Source: Unio delphinus (lineage: Eukaryota > Mollusca > Bivalvia > Unionida > Unionidae). From it: a stretch of 64,000 nt of DNA. A program made the position numbers and the translations under genes. A model generated the notes under the pieces. It made no database searches and had not been told where the DNA came from. It was given only the letters and a program-made list of their open reading frames with translations. Location: assembly GCA_029339505.1 (NCBI GenBank), contig JAQISU010000163.1, positions 3,488,001 through 3,552,000 of the forward strand, written 5' to 3'. This document shows, piece after piece, positions 45,616 through 57,475 of the stretch (positions are counted from its first letter, which is position 1; every line of letters starts with the position of its first letter).

Positions 45616-47085
45616 ATGATTAATATTTGGGGACAATCTCTGTCAATGTCGGATCCCACCACGAAAACATCTGCGGGTTCTATCGAGGATGTAAAAAAAA
45701 TAATTAAAAATGAAATCGCTGAGACGTTAAATTTAGCAAGTGTTGACCCGAACGAAATGGTTGTATTTCAAGACAAACAGGGTAAATTGAAAAGCAGTGA
45801 TGTGTCATTGGATGACATTTTGATACGGCAGCGCGATGCCACTGAAAACTCTATTGCGCTGTATTCCAACGGTAGACAACTTAAACCAGGCGCACTTGTG
45901 TCTACGATCACCGACGCGATTGCCACCCACGACAACACGATTGCCACCCACGACAACAAGATTGCCGCCCACGACAACACGATTACCACCCACGGCCGTG
46001 AGCTGGATGATCATATACGAGGTTATAATAGTTTTCGCAAAAATGTCGTAATTAAATTCTTTGGAACCCCGCTTGTGGTTGGCATGACTCTCGCTGAAAT
46101 TAAAAACTATCTATCGCTATTCTTTTTCAACAAGGACGCGGGAAGGGTGATGAATGAAGATGAAATCAAGACAAATTATCTCGATATTTACAATGATATT
46201 TCTAAAATAATAGAAAATCTTGAGCGGGTACAAAAACCCACCAACGACGTCGTTAGTAAGTTTTTTGGATCCCCACCTGTGGCAGACTCGACTCTCGCTG
46301 AAATTAGCGAGTTTATTATCATGCGTACTCACAATGCCTACGTCGCTAATAATTTCTTTGGTGTCCCAGCTACATCTACGATGACTCTCAACGATATTAT
46401 TAGGTTTATGGTGAGACAAGCAACACTTAATACCATCGTTGATAAATTTTTAGGGAGAACACGCGAATCTGAAACAACATCGTTGACAGACATGACTCTC
46501 GCGGAAATTAAAAACGCGTTTGACGAACAAAAACTCACTAACGAGTTTGTTAAAAATTTCTTTAAGGGTTCTGAAAGTCACAATAACACGACGACATATT
46601 CTCAACTCGACGGGTATTATCTAATCCCAAAAGGTATAGAATCTAACTTACTTTTGATTTCATTTTTTAAACGCCGCGATGGAAAGGTGATAAAAGCTAC
46701 CGAAATCCAAAAAACCTATCTCGACATTTACGACGATATTGCTAAACTTCGAGAAGATTTTGAAAAGGTAAAAATTCCGCATCCAGACATAGGCGTTAAA
46801 AATATCGTGTATAAGGTCAATCATGGGACCTTTGATTGGGTAAAAAACTCTAATGCTAAATTGAAAGTCACTAACGTGAAGTGGCCCCATGGTATCTACA
46901 GGATGACGTTAATCTCTAACAAGCAATTTGATATCATCGTGAAAGGTAAAACCTACTTTGGTGGCACCGCGACAGTAATTATCGCGGGGGGAGAAGAAGA
47001 ATTTGAGATTATCGCGGTTGATAACACCATTAGATCAACAATAACCTGGTGTTTAGAATTCGTAGATGAAGTAGACATCCCCTGA
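45616..47085 (+). CDS. Fibre-like protein, long-stalk form
   Basis: The 489-residue frame is intact, starting MINIWGQSLSMSD after the shared leader (AATTGAAAATACTAGAG, TTTACAATA). Domains: a conserved anchor (residues about 20-80, VVFQDKQGKLKSSDVSLDD); a heptad-like run in which ATHDNTI is repeated four times (about 100-130); then four modules of about 50 residues each beginning FFGTP / FFGSP / FFGVP / FLGRT with a following TLAEI or TLNDI; a duplicated TNYLDIYNDISK / KTYLDIYDDIAK unit; and a C-terminal beta-rich domain (YKVNHGTFDWVKNSN). This resembles a trimeric spike: anchor, coiled stalk, head. Copy 1 has a single module, so the stalk is about 200 residues shorter there. Confidence 0.6.
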   Translation: MINIWGQSLSMSDPTTKTSAGSIEDVKKIIKNEIAETLNLASVDPNEMVVFQDKQGKLKSSDVSLDDILIRQRDATENSIALYSNGRQLKPGALVSTITDAIATHDNTIATHDNKIAAHDNTITTHGRELDDHIRGYNSFRKNVVIKFFGTPLVVGMTLAEIKNYLSLFFFNKDAGRVMNEDEIKTNYLDIYNDISKIIENLERVQKPTNDVVSKFFGSPPVADSTLAEISEFIIMRTHNAYVANNFFGVPATSTMTLNDIIRFMVRQATLNTIVDKFLGRTRESETTSLTDMTLAEIKNAFDEQKLTNEFVKNFFKGSESHNNTTTYSQLDGYYLIPKGIESNLLLISFFKRRDGKVIKATEIQKTYLDIYDDIAKLREDFEKVKIPHPDIGVKNIVYKVNHGTFDWVKNSNAKLKVTNVKWPHGIYRMTLISNKQFDIIVKGKTYFGGTATVIIAGGEEEFEIIAVDNTIRSTITWCLEFVDEVDIP

Positions 47086-47109
47086 TCTACTACCCGGAAG
47101 ATGGCTAAT

Positions 47110-47140
47110 AATTGAAAACACTAGCGGGTTTAAAATAACA
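47110..47140 (+). promoter_or_regulatory. Leader motif before membrane-protein gene
   Basis: AATTGAAAACACTAGCGGG is followed by TTTAAAATAACA and ATG 47141. Same arrangement as at 5470-5500 in copy 1. Confidence 0.5.
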
Positions 47141-47797
47141 ATGTCAACAACAATGTCAACAACAATGTCGATGAAATCAATTGAACCGATAATAACCCCG
47201 TTGACGGAGTCAGCGGTATCACAATCGCAGATGACGCCGTCATCGCAATATCGATTCAACACCGTGAAAGAGTTTTCCGCGAACTTGAAATCACTTTCTG
47301 AGCGTTATCGTGAAAAAATGAAAAAATACCGACGCAGCGTAGCAATCATCGACATCACCGTGTACTCGGTATCCGGTGTGATGGCCAGCGCCGGGGTTAT
47401 TATGTCGACGGTGACCATGATGGCTCCGATTGCAGTTCCAATTGCTATCTCCGCGGCAACAACAATCGCGGCAGTCGCCACCGCGATAACTAAAAAATTA
47501 TCATCGTGTTCTCAGAAAAAACTCAGTGATTATATAGCTCGATACCGGGTGGTATTTGACGCGTACTCGAAATTATCCGAGTTGATCTCGCTGTCGATAG
47601 ATAATTCGTTCATATCCGATGTTGAATTTTCCACGATGACCCAGTTGTATAACTCCGCGATGTTGAAATTGGAAATTGAAGACAGCGTTAACAATAATGT
47701 CACTACAATTCAACGAATTGCAACTGCTTCAACGAATCGCGGAGAATACCACTCCGATACGAACAAGCATGATATCAATAACATCAACAACCCCTGA
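47141..47797 (+). CDS. Membrane protein of the structural block, copy 2
   Basis: This intact 218-residue protein has an N end that begins with repeated STTM units, then a coiled basic region (REKMKKYRRSVAIIDITVYS), two hydrophobic segments rich in Ala, Met and Val (residues about 80-120), a Ser-Cys loop (KKLSSCSQKKLSDY) and a polar tail. Its match at 5501 has a tandem duplication in the tail. Its 3' end overlaps the start of the penton-like gene by about 100 bases in another frame, as in copy 1. Possibly an internal membrane or minor capsid component; not proven. Confidence 0.6.
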   Translation: MSTTMSTTMSMKSIEPIITPLTESAVSQSQMTPSSQYRFNTVKEFSANLKSLSERYREKMKKYRRSVAIIDITVYSVSGVMASAGVIMSTVTMMAPIAVPIAISAATTIAAVATAITKKLSSCSQKKLSDYIARYRVVFDAYSKLSELISLSIDNSFISDVEFSTMTQLYNSAMLKLEIEDSVNNNVTTIQRIATASTNRGEYHSDTNKHDINNINNP

Positions 47798-49013
47798 ATT
47801 TAGTGTGAACTTCCCTTCTCCGATTCCAGTACGCGAGATCGCGCTGGCAAAATTACGAGTGTATCATAGCTGGCCTAATATCAGATCTGTTGCATTTGGC
47901 GGTCAGCAACCCAATAACGCACCGGTGTTCTCGTATAAGAATAAACCCGATGGCACTCCAGCGTGGGAAACTGTTTCGTTACCAACTGGGTCGTACCAAA
48001 TTAAGCAAATCGATGCTGAAATTCAGCGTAGAATAAAATCAATAACTGGAAAAGAATCAAAAATAGCTATTAAACTTCATGAACCGACGCTCTCGTCGTC
48101 GATCGAAATAAGCACAGAGGGATACATTGTAGATATCTATAACAGCTCGTTAACAACAGTGTTAGGATGGCCTGAAAAACAACCGGATAAATCCACCGCC
48201 GACTTAACCACGGACGTAAAATCATATCATGAAATCAATCCCAGTTATCGAGATAATTTATCTGATATAAGAAAAGGAAGAATCGGCGATAGATTTATAT
48301 TTACCAACAAAGACATATTGCAATGGGATTTTATCATTAAAAGAACAGCCGACTCATCTGTTACTATTTCATTTACGCTAACTGACATCCGTGGTTATTT
48401 TAATGAAATTAAACAATTATATGAAACACAACTAGAACAACTACGGGAAACAAAATTGCAAAAACACGTTGAAATAATAAATCAGGTTATATCTGACATG
48501 GAATATATCTATGAACTAATTATTCAAACAATAATTAATGACAACAGCGACAATAAACAACGATTCCTAACCGATTACAATATCACAGAAGACAATCTGC
48601 GTAATTTCAAGTTTCCCAAATACAACGCTGATGAACTAGCAAAAATTGTTAAAACCGATATCAAGGCGCTACAAAAACAAGATCCATTTCTCCTCCTCAA
48701 ATATAATAATGATCCAGATGGTGGCGGTAGGCATATTGCCCCGCATAATGTAAATATTTCAACTTTGATTGCGCTCAATTTAACATGTGATGCAATTGAA
48801 GGAAGCTATCAAATTAATCTAGAGCAATCAAATCAAGCTCAGCATGGATATATTCTTTATTCGTTTGCACCAATAGCTCCTCCATGATTCCTAATTTTTG
48901 AAAACCCAATTAATCCTGTCTACATGCGATGCCATAATAATTCGTTAACGAGAATTAATTTCCGACTCACCGACCAGTCAAATAATTTGATTGATCTACA
49001 AGAGGAGGTGTAA
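47697..49013 (+). pseudogene. Penton-like minor capsid protein, copy 2 (one stop)
   Basis: From ATG 47697 (MSLQFNELQLLQRIAENT) the frame is open to TGA at 48885-48887, where copy 1 has Gly (APPGF); it then continues to TAA at 49011. Conserved blocks: EFSVNFPSPIPVREIALAKL, SWPNIRSVAFGGQQPNN, GSYQIKQID, NNDPDGGGRHIAPHNVN, YILYSFAPIAPP and the end LTRINFRLTDQSNNLIDLQ. The closing strand motif is the hallmark of Polinton penton or minor capsid proteins. The stop removes the last 42 residues including that strand. Confidence 0.65.
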
Positions 49014-49057
49014 GCGATTAGTTTGTTTGTGAAATCATAAATGATTTTCGTCCTAAA

Positions 49058-49237
49058 GACTGGATCAAATATTTGGTTAACCTGTAGCAGCAGAGAGGGT
49101 GGATGACAACGACGTTTGGCGTATATAAGGAAATCTTATTTTATCGAATAGACGTCATTTTTTTACTATTTGGTAGAAGCCTCAGATCATCGAATCGACG
49201 CCTCTATAAGGTTGTAGGGTTCACCCTCTCTGCTGCT
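49058..49237. repeat. Right terminal inverted repeat of copy 2
   Basis: Reverse complement of 32719-32898 apart from about two bases. It carries the same internal 16-base inverted arms (49086-49101 and 49222-49237). The inner 25 bases duplicate the end of the ATPase gene. Confidence 0.9.
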
Positions 49238-49242
49238 AATGT

Positions 49243-50103
49243 TTTCCTACATGGCACATTGTATATATTTATTTTTTATATATCAGCAATATAAATATAA
49301 TTACATTGCCTATTTCTAACATACCAATAATTATTCCTGTAAGTGAAAAGTTATGCAGGAAATTAGTGTGTCCAATCCACTGACTTAAGTCATTCCAAAC
49401 TTGCTTTTCAGTTACACAGTACCAGACAAGATGAATTAAGTTTAAGGAAAGTCCATCCAAAATGAAAATTACAAATGTTTCTACAAAGGTGTTTGATTAA
49501 CATGAATTTGATGCAGGAATTTTTATGCTGAAAGCAAATTAGATTAGAATCTCTTCTCCTTTTGTATGTTGAGGCAAAACACCTTGTCCAATCTAATTGG
49601 TCTGGTTGAGTTTTCCATTCAATTATTGCTTTAGTTTCTTATATTTCTATTCTGTTAAAGCCAAAAATACTATATTTGTGCTACCTTTCTTTGTTTCAAT
49701 AAGGTAAGTTTTCGTTTGCTTTCCTAAGTTATCACACTTTCTGTCTGGGATTCAATAGATAATCTATTCTTGTATGACTTAGAAGAATTAAGGACACCTT
49801 TATATTGTAGAAAAGCTGGTACCACTATTACACTGTTCATTTCATTCACTTTTTGGTATAAAAGGAATTGCTAATCCCTCATGTCATATTGTTTATAAAC
49901 TGTATACCTTGTTAAAACCTTTTGCAAAATTATAAAGACCCTCTGACCTCAATATTTTCCTTATACATTAGAGTTTTAGTAAGAAAATCAAAAAATGTGT
50001 TTTGAATAAATGTTCTAGAGTATGTGCTGTAAGAAATTAAAACATCCTTCCAAAATATATTAACATCCACTATGTTCCTTTCAAAACAAATTTACCAAAT
50101 GTG
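49243..50103 (-). mobile_element. LINE ORF2 C-terminal remnant (tentative)
   Basis: On the minus strand at 49269-49460 the frame contains NLIHLVWYCVTEKQVWNDL and later IIFILLIYKK, the zinc-knuckle-distal tail pattern (H-L-x-W-x-C ... F/V-W) of L1-like ORF2 proteins. Weak upstream similarity can be followed to about 49600. The remainder up to 50103 is AT-rich with nothing recognisable. Confidence 0.45.
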
Positions 50104-50359
50104 TTAACATCCATCAAGACATGAACAATGAAACACTAGTTTACTCCATTTTGCACTTTCAGATAGTATTCTTCGGACCGACGATAGTTTATTGTCTACG
50201 GTGCGGTAGTTAACGTCGACATGTTTTGTTGCCGCATCCTTGTCAGATGTTGGATTTCCAAGTACGGCTATTTTATTCCCCGTCATGTTGATTTCGCCTG
50301 CCATTGTATCACTGGACTTTTGTGTTCGCGCGCGAGTAGTATCCGATACAGTTGACATA
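50104..50359 (-). pseudogene. Fibre-like shaft fragment with phage-type collar motif, copy 4
   Basis: The minus-strand frame contains MAGEINMTGNKIAVLGNPTS followed by DKDAATKHVDVNYR. This 'GxINMxxNKIxxLGxPTxxxDAxxK' pattern is a known repeat of bacteriophage tail fibres and also of virus-like fibre proteins. The stretch following the motif (VDNKLSSVRRILSESAK) is coiled. It lies downstream of the fibre anchor (50626-50770), with a SINE between. Copies 1 and 2 do not have this motif, so the stalk differs between elements. Confidence 0.6.
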
Positions 50360-50622
50360 GTTGTTGTTGTAGTTCTTTTCGGGTTTAACGCCATGTTTCA
50401 TCACACGATAGGCTACACATGGCGGCCAGTATTAATGGTGTAGGAAGGACTCCGGAAAACTCCGGAAAGAACCACCACCCTACGAGAAGCTACTGGCAAG
50501 CTTTTCACATACCCACATTGGCCGAATCTGAGACTCGAACCCACGCAGATAGAGGTGAGATGGCAGTGATCCGTAACGTAGAGCGCTTTGGACCACTTGG
50601 CCACTTTCAGGTGATCCATTAC
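50360..50622 (-). mobile_element. tRNA-headed SINE inserted in the fibre gene of copy 4
   Basis: On the minus strand: the head begins GTGGCCAAGTGGTCCAAAGC (A box) with B box GGGTTCGAGTCTC, a body with GTTCTTTCCGGAGTTTTCCG and ACTGGCCGCCATGTGTAGCC, and the end GGCGTTAAACCC before a (CAA)n tail. It is full length and close to the copy at 63729. Confidence 0.8.
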
Positions 50623-50780
50623 TTCTAACGATACTATCATTCAATGAAAGATTATTCGTTTTTAATTTTCATTGCTTATCCTGAAATATAACCATTTCGT
50701 TTGGTTCCACATTTGCAAGATTAGGTAACTCGGATAATTCGTCGTTAATGATTTTGTTCACACACCCTTTTGATATGCAT
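50623..50780 (-). pseudogene. Fibre-like anchor fragment, copy 4
   Basis: The minus strand reads IINDELSELPNLANVEPNEM followed by VIFQDKQ, matching the anchor of the fibre-like proteins at 4588 and 45616 (VDPNEMVVFQDKQ). The frame stops soon after, close to the SINE. Confidence 0.65.
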
Positions 50781-51230
50781 TCAGTGGGTTATTGTCTCGA
50801 GATAGATCTCCCGTAAAATATCTACCAATGTACTTTAGGATCTCTTTAACAGGCGATTACTCGTGTACAGCTTTATGGAGTGGTTTGGTTGTTGTTGATA
50901 CAGACTTAAGTGCAGCAATTACTTCTCGGCCACATATTGGTTCATCAGTTATTATCTGTGTTGAATACCAGATCGGAACGTTTTGAGGATTGACATACTC
51001 GATAAATTATTTTGGCGGGGCTAACCCATACGAATCGAAATAAATGATTCCACGTGAATCAATTGCGTATGGGGTCCAGTGAGTTTCAGATCCGGTGATC
51101 GAGATTTATGATACATGTTGAAGCGCTGTTTGGTCTGGAAGGTAACTGGTCTCGCATTAAAACACCTCTGAAGTTTTTTTATTTTTAACTTTTTAGCAGC
51201 ATCGACTCAATCAAAATTTGACATCGGAGT
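50781..51230 (-). pseudogene. Protease remnant, copy 4
   Basis: Broken frames on the minus strand follow the adenain-type protease: the FDxVDAAKKL start near 51220, the TH..AIDSRGIIYFDSYG region near 51040-51090 and the CGREVIAAL block near 50915-50940. Confidence 0.6.
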
Positions 51231-51720
51231 TATTAAATTGTACCGTATAGTATCAAGCCTTTTCCATAAGAGTATAGACTCCCTGGTAATCTCAAGCCTT
51301 TTCCGTACGTGAAACGGCTCCCCGGTAATCTTAGATCATTTCCTCTTTTTCATATTCTTGCCTCGTTGCTTTCTTTAATGCCATTTCCGCCGCTGTTCCG
51401 ACAGTTCCGATGGCAGCAGCTTTTGCAACAGGAGGGGCAGCTGTTAATATTATCGCTGGGATAGCAGCAATAAGTGGAAATATACCACCTGATTTATTTA
51501 TATCTAAAATATGATCCACATATAGAGTAAGTCGGATTCCGGTTTTGTCATACATTGAATGTGTTACCCTGTCGCTCTGTCAGTGATAGCTTTTTCTGAT
51601 CACCTGTAATCTGACTGTGTTTTAGTGTCATTGTAGTTCCGGATTATTTCACTGAAGCGGTTTGTAGATTTTGTAATCTGACAGGGAGTCAGAGTAACAT
51701 TTACACAATCATATGTCATT
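51231..51720 (-). pseudogene. pX-like remnant with three tail repeats, copy 4
   Basis: The longest frame (51331-51555) holds NKSGGIFPLIAAIPAIILTA and the second Ala-rich stretch. After it, in the proper frame, come three units of the GKGLRLPG type (51238-51345; LRLPGSRFTYGKGLRLPGSL). The N-terminal part up to about 51720 is broken. Confidence 0.65.
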
Positions 51721-53190
<1,470 letters not shown>

Positions 53191-53700
53191 TCAGGTATAC
53201 GTTTGCACATTTTTTTATATATATTTCTCCATCTAAATCGTGATCTCGCTGATCTTTTCAAACCACTTCATGTTATTAAATTTGCAGTAATATTTATTTG
53301 TACTTCATCAGATCCTGCTAATGTTTGTTTTTTTTGTTTTTTTTTTAAAATCTGCGGCTGGATTTATTATTTTACTGACATTTGCGGGCATAATTTCAGT
53401 ACTTGACAGTTTCAGTGGCTACGGTCTAAGGCGTAGTAATCTTGTTAGTTGTTCCTTGGGTGCAGTAAAATCCTTACTGGCCACATTACCAATAACACCA
53501 GCAGCTTTTCCACCAATACGTTTAACAGATTTCATCAATAATTGTTTTGCGATTGAAGCTATTTTAGGAGCCATTCTTGCAAATAACCATTGAATAACAT
53601 TACCAAGACCATCGGCGTAAGTTCCGTTGTAGACTGGCAATTGTGAATTTGTACTCGAACCATGACAGGTTCATGGTGTTGTTGATGTATGATTATCTTT
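53191..53700 (-). pseudogene. pVI-like remnant, copy 4
   Basis: The frame 53419-53640 reads MPVYNGTYADGLGNVIQWLF and AKQLLMKSVKRIGGKAAGVI, matching the pVI-like proteins of copies 1 and 2. A T-rich run at 53321-53350 disrupts the tail (MPANVSKIIN lies near 53390). Confidence 0.65.
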
Positions 53701-53844
<144 letters not shown>

Positions 53845-53929
53845 CAAGGTGACAATTAGTCACTATTATAACCATCAACCAGTTCATAGATAAATTCCAT
53901 GTATGAACGATACCACATTGAAATAATTG

Positions 53930-54660
53930 CTGACAGATATCAGCGGCTTAATTAATTATTTGCGGCGAATTATTTCCAGCCCGCGCTCCTTCTTTGTGAA
54001 CTTCTAATTGTGCTATGTCGAAAAGAATATTTTTAGGGCAGGCAATGCAACCACTTTCAGTAGATAAACCACTATCAGTAACACCGCATCCTAAAATGCT
54101 TCTTTCTCCTTTCTTGAAGGTTGTGATTGTTTCTGTTGTTCTATTTGCTGCGGTGGTTACGGCAGTTGCTATTGTGAGCTGCATTGTTGCTCAGTACTTT
54201 CATATTCGTGGATTTTATTTATGTGCATAATAAATATTAAATCATTATTTGAAAATCGATCCTTGTCATAGTTTATGCGATATATCCACTTAGACCATGT
54301 ATATCTGCCTACATAGTTATTATGTTCGGGTTTTAATTGTCTGTCTTATTGACTAAAACATGCAAGATCAGTTGGAAGATCTAGTAAAATCATTTTTGTT
54401 TTAGTTTATTTCCTCTTTTTTTGCAGTTTGCTCAGCAGTTGGTTTAGATACTGGAGGAAGATCATCTTTAATGGTAGCTGTATATGTTTGAGTAGATTTT
54501 GTGACAGGTTTGAATAATTGTTCAGCACCTTTTGCAAATTCAACTTGAGATTCCTGGCGTTCTTGTGATTTTCGCCTGACAGAATCATGGACTTGCAGAA
54601 ATTTCTTACTGCTTCTCGTGCCCACCGAGTGTTTAATGCTTCACCAATAATTATTGATAT
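53930..54660 (-). pseudogene. Capsid-associated protein remnant, copy 4
   Basis: The C-terminal part (53930-54184: CPKNILFDIAQLEVHKEGAR then AGNNSPQIIN) and the N-terminal part (54401-54660: ALNTRWAREAV, QESQVEFAKGAEQLFKPVTK) match the genes at 593 and 41460; the middle is lost. This copy retains Trp where copy 2 has a TGA. Confidence 0.65.
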
Positions 54661-56442
54661 AACAATGATTTAATTTACAGCAGGAGAGAGGATGTGACCT
54701 CGAATAAGTGTCCGGGTGGTAAACACAAGCGGATAGTAATAAAAATAAACGCACTCTCAATAGTCAAGGGTTTAATATCGAGTGATACTGGTTGGCATGA
54801 CAACGCCTCTCTCAATAGTCCCGCGTTTAATGAACCATAATAATATCTCATCTAAACAATTGTGACGAGTGAATCGATGACGTCATCATCTACAACAAAA
54901 CAGAGAAATCACTTGGAAAACATTTTAAACATTCCATGATCTTCTATACCATGCCGATCTGATAAATAATATTGATAAAAGGGAGTATTGTGTGTTTTTG
55001 GCACATTTTTAAGGCATTGTTGGAGACTGTAAATTTAAACAAGTACAGAGCTATCTTTATATTCCCTGTGCTTATCAATAAAACGCAACTGGTGGAATTT
55101 TTCTGTATTTCTGGATATCATGGGAAAATTTGCTGAACTATTTTCATAATTGTTGAACCCTTGACCAATTCTGTTTTAGTACAAAAATATACGTTTCACT
55201 GGTCTGACGAATGTCATTTGGATTTTGATAAATTCCTCACGTAAAAGTACATCAGAGCATTCTGCTACAGTTTTCAGTCAATAATTTTAAATTTTGTTGT
55301 TCCAAGTAATACCAATGTTAATTAAAGGTTGGTTTCAGGAGACAAAACAATTGTCGATCATCTAATGTGATATATCTCTAAACAAGCAATATAGAAATTA
55401 TTCCATAATCGAGAAGGAATGTTTGGCTTTGAATTTGGCTTAGCAATACAGATTAGATCAGTTCCTTCTCCTATTATACTATTCAGTGATCATAATTCTT
55501 TTGCATTCGTTAACAAAATGAAGAAAATAACATCAGAGAATGTTGCAGAGGAGTTTCGCTGTTGCAAGAATACAGCACTGACATTATGCACATTACAATA
55601 AACGACAACCTGATTGCAGATGAACTTTCTCTTATATAGAAGTACCATAACTGTATTATGGTTTGTAGCATTTATAAGACATCTGCCAATCAAATCCTAA
55701 AATTAAGGAAGTATATGCATATATGACTAATATGTAAAATAAAGCTTTGTTGTTATGGAAAACATTTTACTGCTGGAAGTTGTTATGTATATTTAATTGC
55801 TTTTTTGTGTATGACCTTTACGACCTTGGGTGAAAATAGAGTTTGGGTGACTTTGTGCTCATTCTTTTGATAGTAGGCTACGAATTTGTTGCTTGCTGTG
55901 ATTTGAGATCAAGATCCAGACCTATGATCTTTTAAGGTTCTCGCAACGAATTTGTTTTCAGTTTAGGGCATGTTTCTATAAAGTAATTTTAATCTTTTGA
56001 CAAACGTTTAATGCGACATAGGTCATATTGAATGTATCTAAAGATGTTTGCATAAAAATGATCCATTCCTATATTAACATCAGCATTTGTGTAATCAAGT
56101 TTAATTGTGTGCAGGTATAAGTTGAATTTTGTATTTAAATTACTTACTGGAATAACGAAGTACACTTTGCCTTCTGGTCTTATCACTTTTTCGGGATTAG
56201 TGTGAATTCATTCAAAGATATTCTGGAGTACATGGCTGTGATACATCATGATCGCTGGTACATCAAGAAATGTTCCAGTATTTTAGTACATCAGCACATT
56301 CAAGGTTGGAATTAATTTAGAATAGTTTATGTTTTGGACATGCAATATAAATTTTAAGATCATTTGGGGTTTAATCTGTATGTCCCTCATAATTTTGCTT
56401 ACTTTTTTAACTTTTGCATCTTTCTTACACTCTGAGTGGATA
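54661..56442. other. No gene recognised
   Basis: AT-rich host or unknown sequence. CTCTCAATAGTC recurs at 54750 and 54810. Short ORFs such as 55419-55601 and 55989-56186 show no motif. Confidence 0.4.
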
Positions 56443-56655
56443 TGGTTGTTGTTGTTGTTGGGATTAACGCCATGTTTCAGCATGCGATAGGGTATACATG
56501 GCGACTAGTATTAATGGCGGAAGAAGAACCCGGGAAAACCCCCAGAAAAAACCGCCGACCCACAAGAAGCTGATGGCAAGCTTTCTCACATACCCACATT
56601 GGCCGAATTTGATACTCGAATACACCAGAGGTGAGATGGCAATGATCCAATTATT
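56443..56655 (-). mobile_element. tRNA-headed SINE, 5'-truncated
   Basis: The tail (TTG)n and body are as in the 50360 copy, including CCCGGGAAAACCCCCAGAAA and CCCACATTGGCCGAATTTGA, but the tRNA-derived head breaks off at about 56650. Confidence 0.75.
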
Positions 56656-56751
56656 GGATTAATTAACAGAATAAGGCACAAATGTAATAATGAAAAATAC
56701 AGACAAATTACTCTACAAAATCCAACAAATTACTCGTACGTACGTGTGTAA

Positions 56752-56782
<31 letters not shown>

Positions 56783-57139
56783 TGTATGTATGTATGTATG
56801 TATACGTGTCTCTCCCTCTCTTCACTTTATATATAATTCTGCACCAACGTTACCTGATTTCTGTAAACATTGGATTACATGTTATTTTGGGGCAAACTCT
56901 AAACTTTAATTAGGAAAAGTGACATTCATAAAGTGTACACAAATATCCCACATTTCGACGCGAAATGCATATGATAATATATCTGACTGTCAACATGAAG
57001 ACCCAATGCATAACGATCTTGAATCTGTAACTCAGAAAATCCTATTTGCAATGTATCGTTAAGAATCATGCAAATAAATGCATAATATAAAATAGATAAA
57101 GTCTGCTTCTTAATCAGTTGTCAGTTTCGCAGAGTGGAC
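56656..57139. repeat. (TATG)n tract and unremarkable flank
   Basis: (TATG)n at about 56750-56803. The rest shows no feature. Confidence 0.8.
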
Positions 57140-57475
57140 TATGCATTTGTTGAAGTAAGTTAAACTGTGAAATATCGATTTCTTAAAGTATAGAAAACAT
57201 GATTTATTCATTTGTTAAAGTAACGAAAACCGTGGATTATCCATTTGTTAAAGTAACGAAAACCGTGGATTATCCATTTGTTAAAGTAACGAAAACCGTG
57301 GATTATCCATTTGTTGACGTAAGTGTAACTGTTTACTATCCATTTGTTAAAGTAAGTATAACTTTTTACTATCGATTTGTTAAAGTATAAAAGCGTGCAT
57401 TATCCATTTGTTGACGTAGGCAAAACTGTTTACCGTCAATTTGTTAAGGTAAGGAAAACCGTGGATTATCATCAC
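57140..57475. repeat. 33-bp minisatellite
   Basis: About ten imperfect units of a CATTTGTTAAAGTAACGAAA... type; three central units are identical. The 33-bp period keeps one frame open, giving a PFVKVTKTVDY repeat ORF (57199-57390) that is most likely an artefact. Confidence 0.85.

Larger units (their letters stand above)
32714..49242. mobile_element. Complete Polinton/Maverick-like element, copy 2, with target duplication
   Basis: The element spans 32719-49237 (16,519 bp) between 180-bp terminal inverted repeats that differ at about two positions. A 5-bp direct repeat, AATGT, flanks it (32714-32718 and 49238-49242); Polintons usually make 6-bp duplications, so this is one base short. It carries integrase, packaging ATPase, protease and capsid genes, the defining set of the group, but a polymerase-helicase gene unlike the usual protein-primed polymerase. 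Several genes have stops or shifts, so autonomy is doubtful. Confidence 0.9.

Noticed and set aside
45768..46014. Minus-strand repeat ORFs in the fibre gene
   Set aside because: They are shadows of the ATHDN heptad-like repeat of the fibre-like protein.
54678..54700. Terminal repeat of copy 4 (CAGCAGGAGAGAGG)
   Set aside because: Only partly similar to the copy 2 tip and located beside the capsid-associated gene, inside the expected element rather than at its end.
57199..57390. Repeat protein with PFVKVTKTVDY units
   Set aside because: The 33-bp period of a minisatellite keeps the frame open by chance; the flanking units contain stops.
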